Shown in pieces: positions 1-5,784 of a stretch of DNA of 7,019 nt; the stretch's first letter is position 1, and the number at the start of each line of letters is the position of its first letter. The translations under genes and the position numbers were made by a program. The DNA comes from Clostridium sp. CAG:1013 (GTDB taxonomy: Bacteria; Bacillota; Clostridia; Oscillospirales; Acutalibacteraceae). The stretch lies in assembly GCA_000432995.1 (NCBI GenBank), contig HF972657.1:51590-58608 (forward strand), read 5' to 3'. Below the pieces are notes generated by a model that worked only from the letters and a program-made list of their open reading frames with translations, made no database searches and had not been told where the DNA came from.

Positions 1-100
1 TGGAAAGAGAGGGCTGGGTAAGATGCAGGGACTGGGCGGCAGCGGAGATATTTTGCTCCCGGGCCACCGCCAGAAAATACTGCAAGACCCGTAATTCCAT
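1..100 (-). CDS. LysR-type transcriptional regulator, N-terminal fragment (runs off left edge)
   Basis: Reading the minus strand from an ATG at 100-98 gives 33 codons beginning MELRVLQYFLAVAREQNISA and continuing AAQSLHLTQPSLS. This is the typical start of a LysR-family winged-helix DNA-binding domain: a first helix with Leu-Tyr-Phe, then the A-A-x-x-L-x-x-T-Q-P-x-L-S recognition helix. A strong ribosome binding site (AAGGAGG at about 107-113 in minus orientation) sits just upstream of this ATG and fixes the start. The rest of the gene, including the effector-binding domain, lies outside the window, so the inducer cannot be guessed. LysR proteins usually regulate a divergently transcribed neighbour and themselves; here the divergent neighbours are the small MerR-like gene and the DUF3737 gene. 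The fragment is short, but the match to the family start is clear. Confidence 0.88.
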   Translation of the reverse strand, partial: MELRVLQYFLAVAREQNISAAAQSLHLTQPSLS

Positions 101-120
101 AAACTCGCCTCCTTTTTTCT

Positions 121-149
121 AGTATGACAGAAATATCCATAAAAAACAA
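121..149 (-). promoter_or_regulatory. possible lysR promoter
   Basis: On the minus strand, TTGTTT (149-144) and CATACT (126-121) are separated by exactly 17 bases. This would start transcription near 114, leaving only a very short leader before the ribosome binding site. The -35 half lies inside the candidate LysR operator at 138-165, which would fit negative autoregulation. The match to consensus is only moderate. Confidence 0.3.
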
Positions 150-165
150 CTATGAAAACCCATAG
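138..165. promoter_or_regulatory. candidate LysR operator (overlapping CATA/TATG dyads)
   Basis: Two overlapping inverted repeats share a half-site: CATA-N9-TATG (138-154) and CTATG-N6-CATAG (150-165). The first has the LysR-box form T-N11-A (T140, A152). Its centre, about 146, is about 66 bases upstream of the transcription start predicted for the rightward promoter (about 212). This matches the usual position of the LysR recognition site near -65. A further TATG lies at 123-126. Sequence and spacing are seen directly; binding is inferred. Confidence 0.45.
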
Positions 166-176
166 AGAATAAGTAA

Positions 177-205
177 TTGCTATTTATGTTTGAGGCGCTT
201 ATACT
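177..205 (+). promoter_or_regulatory. promoter of the small-protein / DUF3737 operon
   Basis: TTGCTA (177-182) and TATACT (200-205) are separated by 17 bases, a good sigma-A arrangement. It would start transcription near 212, giving a leader of about 28 bases that contains the AAGGAGG ribosome binding site at 226-232. It is the best-scoring promoter-like pair in the divergent region by eye. Confidence 0.55.
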
Positions 206-239
206 ATACAGTAGAAAAGGTCGGGAAGGAGGCCTTGGG

Positions 240-482
240 ATGAATGACTGGCAGGATATGATGCGAGATCTGCGGGACGCCGGCTGTGACGAGGATACTG
301 TGGAACGATTCGGAGCCTTGGGGACCCAGGGAGACACCCAGGGGCAGTTGGAGCTTCTTTTCCGGCACAGAAAGCGGCTGCTGGAAAAAGTCCATGAAAG
401 AGAACAACAGATTTGCTGTTTGGATTATCTGACCTATCAACTGGAGAAAGGGGAGGCAAAGCATGGAGACCATTCAAAATAA
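240..482 (+). CDS. small MerR-like coiled-coil protein lacking a DNA-binding domain
   Basis: This gene encodes 80 residues from ATG 240, chosen because AAGGAGG (226-232) lies 7 bases upstream; an in-frame TTG at 177 has no such site and falls in the promoter. The protein is highly charged and helical, with no signal peptide or membrane segment. Residues 12-35 (R-D-A-G-C-D-E-D-T-V-E-R-F) resemble the helix following the winged helix in MerR regulators. The last 40 residues (L-x-L-L-F-R-H-R-K-R-L-L, then a helix ending L-D-Y-L-T-Y-Q-L-E-K) resemble the MerR dimerisation helix, whose typical end is a D-Y-K-I-type motif. No HTH precedes it, and the DNA upstream in frame does not encode one. It overlaps the DUF3737 start by 20 bases, implying coupled translation and a shared function. 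The MerR relation is inferred; the biochemical role is unknown. It could be a dimerisation partner or modulator of a regulator. Confidence 0.75.
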   Translation: MNDWQDMMRDLRDAGCDEDTVERFGALGTQGDTQGQLELLFRHRKRLLEKVHEREQQICCLDYLTYQLEKGEAKHGDHSK

Positions 483-1317
483 AACTTTCGATGAGGAGCG
501 GGCTCTGTACGGTGTCCGGGAGGTTTTGGTGAAAGATTGCGCGTTTGACGGTCCCGCCGATGGGGAAAGCGCGTTTAAGGAATGCAGGGATGTGGAGGTG
601 GACCACTGCTTTTTCAATCTGCGGTATCCCTTCTGGCATGACGAGGGGCTGACCGTTCGCCACTCGGAGATGACGGAGCTTTGCCGGGCAGCGCTGTGGT
701 ATTCCCACCATATCACCTTGGAGGACACGAAGCTGCATGGCATCAAGGCGCTGCGGGAATGCGGCGACGTGACCATGAAGGGCTGCCATGTGGTCTCTCC
801 AGAGTTTGGCTGGTCCGTCAATGGGATCGCCATGAACGACTGTGAAGTGGAGAGCGAGTATTTCATGATGCGCTCCACCCAGCTCCATTTCGACAATGTT
901 CGGCTCAAGGGAAAGTATTCCTTCCAGTACATTGAGGGTTCCGTATTTGAAAACTGCCGGTTTGATACCAAGGACGCCTTCTGGCACGCCAAAAACGTGG
1001 TGGTGCGCAACAGCGTGGTGAAAGGGGAGTACCTGGCCTGGTACAGCGAGAACCTGACCTTGGAAAACTGCACGATCATCGGGACACAGCCTTTGTGCTA
1101 CTGCAAGGGGCTGAAGCTGATCAACTGTGAAATGGTAGATACTGACTTGGCTTTTGAGCGTTCGGAGGTGGAGGCCACGATTACCTCTCCTGTGGTGAGT
1201 ATCAAGAACCCCATGAAGGGCCGGATCACCGTACCCCAGGTAGGGGAGATCATCCGAGATTTGGAGGAAGCCAAAGGGGAAGTGGTGGTGGAAAAGCCCC
1301 ACGGAGTCTGCGCCTGA
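463..1317 (+). CDS. DUF3737 family right-handed beta-helix protein
   Basis: This gene encodes 284 residues. The start ATG 463 has GGGGAGG (450-456) 6 bases upstream and overlaps the preceding gene's stop by 20 bases. The sequence matches my memory of the DUF3737 family: an N-terminal N-K-T-F-D-E-E-R-A-L-Y-G motif, then G-P-A-D-G-E-S at 30-36, F-W-H-D at 57-60, and a C-terminal V-G-E-I-I-R-D. Residues 26-234 form repeated short strands with an inward-facing ladder (C26, C49, S68, T89, C108, C127, V146, C165, S184, C203, C222), spaced exactly 19 residues from 89 onward. This is typical of parallel beta-helix (pectin-lyase-like) folds. There is no signal peptide, so the protein is probably cytoplasmic. 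A second ladder of W, H, Y, R and E (W58, W79, W117, W174, W193 and neighbours) could form a binding face. The function of the family is not known to me; no catalytic claim is made. The last about 45 residues, rich in Glu and Val, lie outside the repeat. Confidence 0.9.
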   Translation: METIQNKTFDEERALYGVREVLVKDCAFDGPADGESAFKECRDVEVDHCFFNLRYPFWHDEGLTVRHSEMTELCRAALWYSHHITLEDTKLHGIKALRECGDVTMKGCHVVSPEFGWSVNGIAMNDCEVESEYFMMRSTQLHFDNVRLKGKYSFQYIEGSVFENCRFDTKDAFWHAKNVVVRNSVVKGEYLAWYSENLTLENCTIIGTQPLCYCKGLKLINCEMVDTDLAFERSEVEATITSPVVSIKNPMKGRITVPQVGEIIRDLEEAKGEVVVEKPHGVCA

Positions 1318-1334
1318 AACACATAACAAAAAAG

Positions 1335-1370
1335 ATCCTGCCAGGGAAAAGATCGGCGGGATTTTTTTTT
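1335..1370 (+). terminator. intrinsic terminator of the DUF3737 operon
   Basis: ATCCTGCC (1335-1342) pairs with GGCGGGAT (1355-1362), with one G-U pair and a 12-base loop. It is followed by an unbroken T run to 1370 and preceded by an A run, which could extend the stem. It lies 17 bases after the DUF3737 stop codon. Confidence 0.88.
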
Positions 1371-1391
1371 GTTTGGCAGGATGGAAGCAAC

Positions 1392-1463
1392 TCACCCTTG
1401 CCGTCTCCGGTGGAGAAAAATCAGACAACACGATCACGGGTGAATCCTAAGGAGCTCTCAGGA
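1392..1463. other. hairpin-rich intergenic segment of unknown role
   Basis: Between the terminator and the marR promoter there is no convincing gene. The segment contains nested inverted repeats: TCACCC (1392-1397) with GGGTGA (1438-1443), enclosing a TCTCC/GGAGA hairpin with a 3-base loop (1404-1416). These are followed by TCCT (1445-1448) with AGGA (1460-1463) around a GAGCTC palindrome. The stretch CTCTCAGGAAAAAG at 1455-1468 recalls the 3' end of glycine riboswitch aptamers, but the matching 5' strand and core are absent. No promoter was found upstream. It may be a remnant of a structured RNA or chance. Confidence 0.2.
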
Positions 1464-1475
1464 AAAAGCGGATCG

Positions 1476-1498
1476 ATTAATAAGATTCCATTATTAAT
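1476..1498. repeat. perfect AT-rich inverted repeat, 8+8 with 7-base spacer
   Basis: ATTAATAA (1476-1483) and TTATTAAT (1491-1498) are exact reverse complements around GATTCCA. The AT-rich composition stands out from the surrounding GC-rich DNA. Its centre is about 63 bases upstream of the predicted marR transcription start, a position suited to a regulator binding site or an upstream promoter element. It has no T run and is not a good terminator. Confidence 0.5.
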
Positions 1499-1514
1499 AA
1501 TAGCACTTTCTAAA

Positions 1515-1543
1515 TTCTCTTTCAGGGGGGAAACGTCTATAAT
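1515..1543 (+). promoter_or_regulatory. marR - ABC exporter operon promoter
   Basis: TATAAT (1538-1543) is a perfect -10 box. The hexamer 17 bases upstream, TTCTCT (1515-1520), is a weak -35. The transcription start would be near 1550, giving a leader of about 60 bases before the marR ATG. The weak -35 and the flanking inverted repeats suggest that this promoter is regulated. Confidence 0.5.
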
Positions 1544-1558
1544 GGTTCATGGACGAAT

Positions 1559-1574
1559 AGTTCGGTATAGAACT
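1559..1574. promoter_or_regulatory. candidate MarR operator
   Basis: AGTTC-GGTATA-GAACT is a 16-base element with perfect 5-base arms. It lies at about +10 to +25 relative to the start predicted from the TATAAT box at 1538-1543. MarR proteins bind pseudo-palindromes of this size, and binding here would block the promoter. A repressor role is inferred from position and from the adjacent marR gene. Confidence 0.45.
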
Positions 1575-1609
1575 GGTCCTGTCACTGCAATACAGAAAGG
1601 AACACCGTT

Positions 1610-2041
1610 ATGGACGAAAAAGTTTTATTACTTATCAGGAAATTAAATGCTGCCATGGAGCAGGAGGGACGGGATGGATTCCGGCCTTTAGGGATCTCTC
1701 TGTCTCAGGGATTCGTGCTGGGTTTCCTGCTGGCGGAGCAAGATTCCCAGCCCTGCGCTGCTCAGCTGTGCGGCTTGTTCGGACTTTCCCGCTCCACTTT
1801 GTCGGAACTGCTTAGCGACTTGGAGGAAAAGGGGTATTTGGAGATCTCCTTGGATCCCAGGGATGACCGAAAAAAACGACTGATCCCCACGCCAAAGGCT
1901 CGAGCCGCTGAGGGAGAGATTCGCAGGGTGTTTTCCCGTCAGCGGCTGCGGCTGCAGAAAGAGATTACTTCTCAGGATCAAGAGCAGCTTGAGTGCCTTT
2001 TGAGGGATGCCGGAGCAAAAGAAAAGGAGGAGATAGAATGA
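1610..2041 (+). CDS. MarR-family transcriptional regulator
   Basis: This gene encodes 143 residues from ATG 1610, with AAAGGA (1596-1601) 8 bases upstream. The layout is that of a MarR dimeric winged-helix protein: N-terminal helix 1-20, wHTH at about 45-95 with recognition helix G-L-S-R-S-T-L-S-E-L-L (58-68), and the conserved wing D-P-R-D-D-R-K-K-R (82-90). A long C-terminal dimerisation helix follows (about 98-132). MarR proteins typically repress efflux or stress genes and release DNA on binding phenolic or other small ligands. The stop overlaps the start of the first ABC gene (ATGA, 2038-2041), so regulator and exporter are co-transcribed and translationally coupled. Autorepression through the palindrome at 1559-1574 is likely. 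The ligand cannot be read from the sequence. Confidence 0.92.
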   Translation: MDEKVLLLIRKLNAAMEQEGRDGFRPLGISLSQGFVLGFLLAEQDSQPCAAQLCGLFGLSRSTLSELLSDLEEKGYLEISLDPRDDRKKRLIPTPKARAAEGEIRRVFSRQRLRLQKEITSQDQEQLECLLRDAGAKEKEEIE

Positions 2042-3786
2042 TCAGAACACTTTTGGGACAGGTAAAGGAGTATAAGGCCGCTTCTATCCTCACTCCCATA
2101 TTTACCGGGGTGGAGGTACTGCTGGAGGTGCTCATTCCCTTTGTGACCGCCGCTATCATCGACCAGGGTATTGAAGCGGGGAACATGGAACGGGTCTATT
2201 TGTACGGTGGCCTGATGCTGATTTTGGCCTTTGCCAGCTTGGCGGCGGGAATTTTGGCAGGACGGTTCAGCGCCAAAGCCTCTTCCGGGTTTGCCTGCAA
2301 CCTGCGGGAAGGAATGTATGAAAATATCCAAACGTTCTCGTTTTCCAACATCGATAAATTCAGCACTGCCGGTCTGGTCACCCGCATGACAACCGACGTG
2401 ACAAACCTTCAAAACGCCTACCAGATGTGTCTGCGCATCGCGGTACGGGCGCCCTTGATGCTGCTGTGCAGTATGTTCATGTGCTTCTTCATCAACGCCA
2501 GGCTCAGCGCCATTTTCCTTGTGGCCGTGGTGTTCCTGGGGGCAGCGCTGCTGCTGATCATGTCTAAGACCACCGGGATCTTTACACAGGTCTTTCAGCG
2601 GTACGACGATCTGAACGCCAGCGTCCAAGAGAACGTCACCGCCATCCGAGTGGTGAAGTCCTTTGTGCGGGAAGCCTATGAAAACGAGAAATTTCGCAAA
2701 GCGGCGGAGAATCTTTACAAGCTGTTTGTGAAGGCGGAAGGCCGTCTGGCACTGAACAGCCCGGTGATGATGCTGGTGATTTACGGCTGTATGATCGCTC
2801 TGTCCTGGTTCGGCGCTCAGTTCATTGTGGCAGGAGATTTGACCACCGGTCAGCTCACCTCCCTGTTCAGCTATGTGATGAGTGTGCTCATGAGCCTGAT
2901 GATGCTGTCCATGGTGTTCGTCATGATCACCATGAGCGCTGCCAGCGCCCGGCGTATTGCCCAGGTGCTCACGGAAACACCGGACTTGACCGATCCCAGC
3001 CAGCCTGTTACAGAAGTGGCCGACGGTTCCATTGACTTTGACCATGTGAGTTTTTCCTACAAGCACGGAAGCGGGGAGGAGGTCCTCCGGGACATTGACC
3101 TGCACATCCACGCAGGGGAGACCATCGGGATCATCGGCGGGACAGGCAGCGGAAAATCCACTCTGGTGAACCTGATCAGCCGTCTGTACGACGTGACCAG
3201 CGGCAGTGTGAAGGTGGGCGGCGTGGACGTGCGCTCCTACGACATGGAGGTTTTGCGTGACCAGGTGGCAGTGGTGTTGCAAAAGAACGTGCTGTTTTCC
3301 GGTACCATTCTGGATAACCTGCGCTGGGGCAAAGAGGACGCCACCCTGGAGGAGTGTCAGGAGGCTTGCCGCCAGGCCTGTGCCGATGAGTTCATCCAGC
3401 GGTTCCCCCAGGGGTATCAGACCTGGATCGAGCAGGGGGGCGCCAACGTGTCCGGCGGGCAAAAGCAGCGGCTGTGCATCGCCCGGGCCCTGCTGAAAAA
3501 GCCCAAGGTGCTGATTCTGGACGATTCCACCAGCGCTGTTGACACCGCCACCGACGCCAAGATTCGAGAGGCCTTTTCCAAGAGCATTCCCGGCACCACC
3601 AAACTGATCATCGCCCAGCGTGTGTCCAGCGTTCAGAACGCGGACCGGATTCTGGTTTTGAACAAGGGGCAGATCAACGGACTGGGCACCCACCAGGAGC
3701 TGCTTGAGAATAACCGGATCTATCAGGAGATCTACGAAGCCCAGACCAAGGGCGGCGGCGATTTCGATCAGCCCGGGGAAGGATGA
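2038..3786 (+). CDS. heterodimeric ABC exporter subunit A (degenerate ATP site)
   Basis: This gene encodes 582 residues. The start ATG 2038 overlaps the marR stop (ATGA) and has AAGGAGG at 2024-2030; in-frame extension upstream lies inside marR. The N-terminal half has about six membrane helices (near 15-40, 54-76, 135-152, 156-176, 242-265, 272-300), with typical exporter coupling motifs T-D-V-T-N-L-Q (119-125) and V-Q-E-N-V-T-A-I-R-V-V-K-S-F (196-209). The nucleotide-binding domain has A-loop Y341, Walker A GGTGSGKST (367-375), Q-loop Q415, signature VSGGQ (471-475), Walker B LILDD with D496 where the catalytic Glu normally sits, D-loop S-A-V-D (499-502), and Q527 in place of the switch His. 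These substitutions mark the degenerate subunit of TM287/288, BmrCD and LmrCD type exporters. It acts in the cytoplasmic membrane with subunit B, probably exporting drugs, lipids or peptides; the substrate is unknown. Confidence 0.94.
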   Translation: MIRTLLGQVKEYKAASILTPIFTGVEVLLEVLIPFVTAAIIDQGIEAGNMERVYLYGGLMLILAFASLAAGILAGRFSAKASSGFACNLREGMYENIQTFSFSNIDKFSTAGLVTRMTTDVTNLQNAYQMCLRIAVRAPLMLLCSMFMCFFINARLSAIFLVAVVFLGAALLLIMSKTTGIFTQVFQRYDDLNASVQENVTAIRVVKSFVREAYENEKFRKAAENLYKLFVKAEGRLALNSPVMMLVIYGCMIALSWFGAQFIVAGDLTTGQLTSLFSYVMSVLMSLMMLSMVFVMITMSAASARRIAQVLTETPDLTDPSQPVTEVADGSIDFDHVSFSYKHGSGEEVLRDIDLHIHAGETIGIIGGTGSGKSTLVNLISRLYDVTSGSVKVGGVDVRSYDMEVLRDQVAVVLQKNVLFSGTILDNLRWGKEDATLEECQEACRQACADEFIQRFPQGYQTWIEQGGANVSGGQKQRLCIARALLKKPKVLILDDSTSAVDTATDAKIREAFSKSIPGTTKLIIAQRVSSVQNADRILVLNKGQINGLGTHQELLENNRIYQEIYEAQTKGGGDFDQPGEG

Positions 3787-3802
3787 AAGGAGGAAGGCGT
3801 TC

Positions 3803-5683
3803 ATGAAGAAGCAAAATATGGATCTGCGGCAGATGGCTCGCACCCTGGGCCGGGTGATGGCCACCATGCTTAAAAATTATAAGGGAGCGTTTTGCCTGGT
3901 GGTGGTGTGCACGGTGATTTCCGCCCTGTGTACCCTGTACGGTACACTGTTCCTGCAAAGCCTCATCGACGACTACATCGTGCCCCTGACTCAGGCCCAG
4001 AACCCGGATTTTCGTCCGCTGGCAGGCGCGTTGACGGTTATGGCGGGGATCTATCTTCTGGGTGTACTGTGCTCCTACGGCTACAACAGGATCATGGTAA
4101 ACATCAGCCAGGGCACCATGCGCCGGCTGCGCACTCAGCTGTTCCAGCACATGGAGTCCCTGCCCATTCGGTATTTTGATACCCATGCCCATGGGGACAT
4201 TATGTCCATCTACACCAACGACGTGGACACTCTCCGCCAGGTCATCAGCCAGACCATCCCCCAGATGATCAACTCTCTGGTGACCATTCTCATCACGCTG
4301 GTGAGCATCTTTGTGCTGGATATTCCCCTGACCCTGGTCACCATTGCCATGCTGTGCGTGATGGTGATCGCCAGCACAAAGCTGGGCGGTCGTTCTGCCC
4401 GGTATTTCGCAAAGCAGCAGCGTGACCTGGGTACGGTAAACGGGTACATTGAGGAGATGATGGCAGGCCAGAAAGTGGTGAAGGTGTTCTGCCACGAGGA
4501 GAAGAGTCTGGAGGATTTCCGCAAGCTGAATCAGGCCTTGCGTGAAAGTGCCGACAAGGCCAACACTTTTGCCAACATCACCATGCCTGTAAACTCCAAC
4601 CTGGGGAACATCAGCTATGTGTTGTGCGCTGCCGTGGGAGCCTTTTTGACACTGGGTGGCTACGGCAGCCTGACCCTGGGTACTTTGGTGGCATTTTTGA
4701 ATCTGAATAAGAACGCCACCCAGCCTGTCAGCCAGCTGAGCCAGCAGACCAGCAGCATCGTTATGGCCATGGCGGGCGCTCAGCGTGTGTTCGACCTGAT
4801 GGACGAACAGCCCGAGACTGACGAAGGCTATGTGGAGCTGGTCAACGCGGTGGAGCGTCCCAACGGCACTTTGGAAGAAGCTTCCCAGCGCACTGGAGTG
4901 TGGGCCTGGCGTCATCCCCATCAGGCGGACGGCACCGTCACCTACACCAAGCTGGAAGGAGACGTCACCTTCCACGACGTGGATTTCGGCTACAACGAAG
5001 AGAAGCTGGTGCTCCACAACATTGAGCTTTACGCCACCCCAGGCCAGAAGATCGCCTTTGTGGGGTCCACCGGCGCGGGGAAAACCACCATCACCAATTT
5101 GATCAACCGGTTTTACGACATCGCCGACGGGAAGATCCGCTATGACGGCATCAATATCAACAAGATCAAAAAAGGAGACCTGCGCCGGTCTCTGGGTATG
5201 GTGCTGCAAGACGTGCATCTGTTCACTGGCACGGTGATGGAAAACATCCGGTACGGTCGGCTGGACGCCACGGACGAGGAATGCGTAGCCGCGGCAAAAT
5301 TGGCGGGCGCCGACGACTTTATCCGACGCCTTCCCGATGGCTATGATACGCTCCTCACGGGAGACGGCTCCAACCTGAGCCAAGGCCAGCGGCAGCTGCT
5401 GTCCATTGCCCGGACCGCTGTGGCAGCCCCGCCGGTGCTGATCCTGGATGAGGCCACCTCCTCCATCGATACCCGTACCGAGGCGTTGGTCCAGGCGGGT
5501 ATGGATCGGCTGATGCAGGGACGGACCACCTTTGTCATCGCTCACCGGCTTTCCACGGTCAAGAATTCCGACTGCATCATGGTGCTGGAACAGGGACGCA
5601 TTATTGAACGCGGTACCCACGACCAGCTCATCCAGGAGAAAGGAAGGTATTACCAGCTCTATACAGGAAAGAAGGCAAAATAA
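3803..5683 (+). CDS. heterodimeric ABC exporter subunit B (catalytic Glu and switch His present)
   Basis: This gene encodes 626 residues. ATG 3803 is chosen because AAAGGAGG (3786-3793) lies 9 bases upstream, right after the subunit A stop; longer in-frame readings run inside subunit A. The membrane domain (about 1-330) has an additional N-terminal extension and six predicted helices. The nucleotide-binding domain has A-loop Y397, Walker A GSTGAGKTT (421-429, K427), Q-loop Q469, Walker B LILDE with D549 and catalytic E550, and switch H581. Its signature is LSQGQ (525-529), not LSGGQ. It therefore supplies the competent Walker A/B of the active site, completed by subunit A's VSGGQ, and the defective signature of the degenerate site. 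A segment of about 44 residues (341-384, including W-A-W-R-H-P-H) lies between the last helix and the nucleotide-binding fold. I recall a similar segment in clostridial relatives of this subunit. The gap to subunit A is 16 bases. Confidence 0.94.
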   Translation: MKKQNMDLRQMARTLGRVMATMLKNYKGAFCLVVVCTVISALCTLYGTLFLQSLIDDYIVPLTQAQNPDFRPLAGALTVMAGIYLLGVLCSYGYNRIMVNISQGTMRRLRTQLFQHMESLPIRYFDTHAHGDIMSIYTNDVDTLRQVISQTIPQMINSLVTILITLVSIFVLDIPLTLVTIAMLCVMVIASTKLGGRSARYFAKQQRDLGTVNGYIEEMMAGQKVVKVFCHEEKSLEDFRKLNQALRESADKANTFANITMPVNSNLGNISYVLCAAVGAFLTLGGYGSLTLGTLVAFLNLNKNATQPVSQLSQQTSSIVMAMAGAQRVFDLMDEQPETDEGYVELVNAVERPNGTLEEASQRTGVWAWRHPHQADGTVTYTKLEGDVTFHDVDFGYNEEKLVLHNIELYATPGQKIAFVGSTGAGKTTITNLINRFYDIADGKIRYDGININKIKKGDLRRSLGMVLQDVHLFTGTVMENIRYGRLDATDEECVAAAKLAGADDFIRRLPDGYDTLLTGDGSNLSQGQRQLLSIARTAVAAPPVLILDEATSSIDTRTEALVQAGMDRLMQGRTTFVIAHRLSTVKNSDCIMVLEQGRIIERGTHDQLIQEKGRYYQLYTGKKAK

Positions 5684-5724
5684 GAAAAGAGCTCCTTGGG
5701 AGTAAAAAAGCTGATTCGGCCATG

Positions 5725-5766
5725 AAAAACCGCCCTGCTGAGAATGAACTCAACAGGGCGGTTTTA
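5725..5766. terminator. bidirectional intrinsic terminator between convergent operons
   Basis: AAAACCGCCCTG (5726-5737) and CAGGGCGGTTTT (5754-5765) are perfect 12-base complements. The loop is 16 bases, and inside it TGAG (5739-5742) and CTCA (5749-5752) can pair further. The flanking A and T tracts give a U tail in both directions. It would thus serve both the exporter operon (ending 5683) and the leftward arabinofuranosidase operon (ending 5785). Confidence 0.92.
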
Positions 5767-5784
5767 TAAATCCCCAAAAGTTAT

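Noticed and set aside
177..239. TTG start at 177 giving a longer small protein
   Set aside because: The codon lies in the -35 box, has no ribosome binding site, and the extra residues do not resemble an HTH; ATG 240 has an ideal site.
199..1437. Long minus-strand open frame opposite the DUF3737 gene
   Set aside because: It covers the small gene, the DUF3737 gene and the terminator antisense, has a low-complexity His/Pro/Leu-rich translation, and matches no family; it is a shadow of GC-rich coding DNA.
1398..1646. 82-codon plus-strand open frame between DUF3737 and marR
   Set aside because: It runs through the promoter, the inverted repeats and into marR in another frame, lacks a ribosome binding site, and has no recognisable motif.
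1978..3867. 629-codon minus-strand open frame opposite ABC subunit A
   Set aside because: The translation is rich in His, Gln and Gly, as expected for the antisense of this codon usage, and the plus strand encodes an unmistakable ABC protein.
3674..5620. 648-codon minus-strand open frame opposite ABC subunit B
   Set aside because: Same pattern: antisense composition, no domain, and it spans the junction of two real genes.
5692..5702. CTCC/GGAG hairpin just after ABC subunit B, as a first terminator
   Set aside because: The stem is only 4 bp with a 3-base loop and no T run; the 12-bp hairpin at 5725-5766 is the real terminator.
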